DNA of 10,684 nt from the NCBI GenBank assembly GCA_945613045.1, contig CALZAG010000039.1:1-10684 (forward strand). The letters run 5' to 3'. Below, piece after piece: positions 10,101 to 10,684 of the stretch. Numbering within the stretch: the first letter of the stretch is position 1; each line of letters begins with the position of its first letter. Below the pieces are notes generated by a model. It had not been told where the DNA came from. It did not search any database and saw nothing but the letters and a program-made list of their open reading frames with translations. The position numbers and the translations under genes were made by a program. Source of the DNA: an uncultured Clostridia bacterium. GTDB taxonomy: Bacteria > Bacillota > Clostridia > Oscillospirales > Oscillospiraceae.

Positions 10101-10611
10101 AAAAGCCCTCCGGCCCGAAAAGCTCGTGAAGCTCAAGGGCTTTTTTCTTAGCGCCCTCGTAGTTTCCCGAAGTCAGCATCCTCGGTATCGCTCCGGCGGC
10201 GCAGCCGGAAAGGCAGACAAGCCCCGCCGCGTGCTCATGCAGCAGCTCCCAGTCGATGCGCGGCTTTATATAGAAGCCCTCGGTGAAGGCCGAGGACACG
10301 AGATAGCACAGGTTCTTATAGCCCTCCTCGTTTCTGCACAGAAGGATGAGGTGGGTGTATTCCGAGTCGATGCCGTGCTCCTTGCAGAAGCGCTCACGCG
10401 GCGCGACATAGACCTCGCAGCCGATAATGGGCTTTATCCCCTCGGCGCAGCAGGCCTTGTAAAACGCGACGGCGCCGTACATAACGCCGTGGTCGGTTAT
10501 CGCGACGGCGCTCTGCCCCAGCTCCTTTACGCGCTTTACCAGCCCCTCGATGCGGCAGGCGCCGTCGAGCAGCGAATACTCGGTATGAACATGAAGATGC
10601 ACAAAGCTCAT
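7126..10611 (-). CDS. dnaE: DNA polymerase III subunit alpha
   Basis: This is a replicative C-family DNA polymerase of 1161 aa, the length of DnaE1-type enzymes. An N-terminal PHP domain (about 1-280) retains all nine positions of a metal site: H7, H9, D16, H41, E66, H87, C137, D205 and H207. The catalytic core shows GPGRGSAAGSVVSY (about 350) and PDIDIDF (about 396-402), with two catalytic aspartates. The third aspartate is in KMDFLGL (about 547). A helix-hairpin-helix region (about 850-890), an OB-fold (about 985-1030, VTVAGIV...SYINLEDDSG) and a C-terminal domain after a proline-rich linker follow. I chose the ATG at 10611 because AAAGGG lies five bases upstream and the protein then begins MSFVHLHVHTEYS, as in the family. 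An in-frame ATG at 10638 would add nine uncharacteristic residues. Clostridia also usually carry polC elsewhere, so its share of replication is open. Confidence 0.97.
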   Translation of the reverse strand: MSFVHLHVHTEYSLLDGACRIEGLVKRVKELGQSAVAITDHGVMYGAVAFYKACCAEGIKPIIGCEVYVAPRERFCKEHGIDSEYTHLILLCRNEEGYKNLCYLVSSAFTEGFYIKPRIDWELLHEHAAGLVCLSGCAAGAIPRMLTSGNYEGAKKKALELHELFGPEGFYLEIQDHGLEIEHRAAEGLLRLHRETGIPLALTNDAHYLEKKDAYYQDVLMCVQMQKSVSDPARMKFETDEFYVKDEAQMRALFPEYPEAADNTAKIADMCSYDFEFGHYKLPRFRLPEGESDSFEYLRKLCVKGLAERYPDDDGTVKSQLDYELEMINKMGFVDYFLIVSDFIRYAKSQKIPVGPGRGSAAGSVVSYTLGITDVDPIKYSLYFERFLNPERVSMPDIDIDFCVNRRGEVIDYVNRKYGRDHVAQIVTFGTMAARAAIRDAGRVLDVSYAETDAVAKNIPAALNMTIKEALKLSKPLRDMYETDETLHRLIDVAEALEGMPRHASMHAAGVVITDRPVYEYVPLSKNDESVVTQYQMTTLEELGLLKMDFLGLRNLTVLEDAAKMVRETEPDFEVEKIPDGDKAVFDMISAGKTSGVFQLESTGMTAVCTGLKPKSIEDITAVIALYRPGPMDSIPKFIECSGNPDKISYKHGLLKPILEVTYGCIVYQEQVIEIFRRLAGFSLGQADMIRRAMSKKKHKVIDAERVAFVHGDESRGIDGAVKRGIPEDVANSIYDEILDFASYAFNKAHAVSYAIVSYRTAYMKRRYPQQYMAALLSSVLDNSLKIAEYIAECRDMGIKLLPPDVNESAADFSVVGKNIRFGLVAIKSIGRGFINELIARRAEDGPFRSLEDFCRRMAGRDLNRRAVENLIRAGAFDSMGYKRKALLQVAGVMIDGIQQESRSNIDGQLNLFGEPDFAESAAIRIKIPEVEEFSSAELMAMEKETTGLYLSGHPMDEYREAVRRAGIVPIGAIMSDFSSEEGAKTYSDGQIVTVAGIVQSSRTRPTKSGTLMSYINLEDDSGAMELIAFQRALDTGGGFVKDNAPIIVKGRISLRDEKEPQLMADTIRPISDLGSMRAEPERQSPPRPAGEGARLWVRLPSGDSPALKRIELILTMFPGRQQMVIYCEKEKKRIGASCVIHDALVAELKEMLGEENVVVK

Positions 10612-10616
10612 TTTTT

Positions 10617-10622
10617 CCCTTT
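10617..10622 (-). promoter_or_regulatory. Ribosome binding site deciding the dnaE start
   Basis: The minus strand reads AAAGGG, then five A's, then the ATG at 10611. It lies within the nine-codon extension that an upstream ATG at 10638 would give, and supports the shorter protein. A 10-bp palindrome CGTTGCAACG at 10623-10632 lies immediately upstream. Confidence 0.7.
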
Positions 10623-10651
10623 CGTTGCAACGCTTCATATAATCTTTATTC

Positions 10652-10666
10652 CCGGTGCCCGACCGG
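10652..10666. repeat. Small GC-rich hairpin in the dnaE leader
   Basis: CCGGT (10652-10656) and ACCGG (10662-10666) form a perfect 5-bp stem around GCCCG. Its right part, GCCCGACCGG, recurs exactly at positions 1-10 of the window, where the left arm would fall outside. It may be a fragment of a dispersed repeat or the end of a structure belonging to the upstream gene. No T-run follows. Confidence 0.35.
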
Positions 10667-10684
10667 CGACATTTGAAGCAATCG

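Noticed and set aside
10612..10638. Nine-codon N-terminal extension of dnaE
   Set aside because: The internal ATG has a better ribosome binding site and gives the conserved family N-terminus; the extension itself contains that site.

Overview
The window reads as a chromosomal housekeeping segment of a GC-rich member of the Clostridia (Firmicutes). The Oscillospiraceae/Ruminococcaceae type is my best guess. Supporting signs are Gram-positive-style ribosome binding sites (AAAGG, GAGGAG), two TTG start codons, extended -10 promoters, a standalone DUF2156 protein, a lipoprotein-type substrate-binding protein and a clostridial-style SecA zinc tail. The taxonomic call is inference; no rRNA or other marker gene is present.

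Layout, left to right. Positions 1-341 carry no gene. They hold two inverted copies of a double-hairpin repeat (57-96 and 171-211), whose stems differ by compensatory changes. From 342 to 5967 a tightly packed minus-strand unit is read in the order secA, pgeF, a family-5 substrate-binding lipoprotein, and cdd (cytidine deaminase). Gaps are 11 to 27 bp and each gene has a good ribosome binding site. Positions 5968-6183 form a divergent, AT-rich promoter region: a minus-strand promoter for secA overlapped by a perfect 10-bp-arm palindrome, and a plus-strand extended -10 promoter for a DUF2156 gene (6184-7077). A bidirectional intrinsic terminator with a perfect 16-bp stem (7080-7116) separates DUF2156 from the convergent dnaE (7126-10611, minus strand). 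The last 73 bp are the dnaE leader, with a small GC-rich hairpin.

Functionally, SecA drives protein export, including probably that of the lipoprotein encoded two genes downstream. PgeF edits peptidoglycan precursors and belongs to a family with purine-nucleoside activity. Cdd salvages pyrimidine nucleosides. The binding protein has no permease or ATPase gene beside it. Cell-wall peptide recycling or nucleoside salvage are possible common themes for the distal genes, but the operon may simply be a mix of housekeeping functions.

I found no mobile-element proteins, CRISPR array, tRNA or rRNA, toxin-antitoxin pair, defence system or biosynthetic cluster, and no evidence for an undescribed multi-gene system. 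The points most worth a second look are the covarying repeat pair, the two CTGTA-armed palindromes in the secA/DUF2156 intergenic region, and the orphan binding protein in the secA-pgeF operon.
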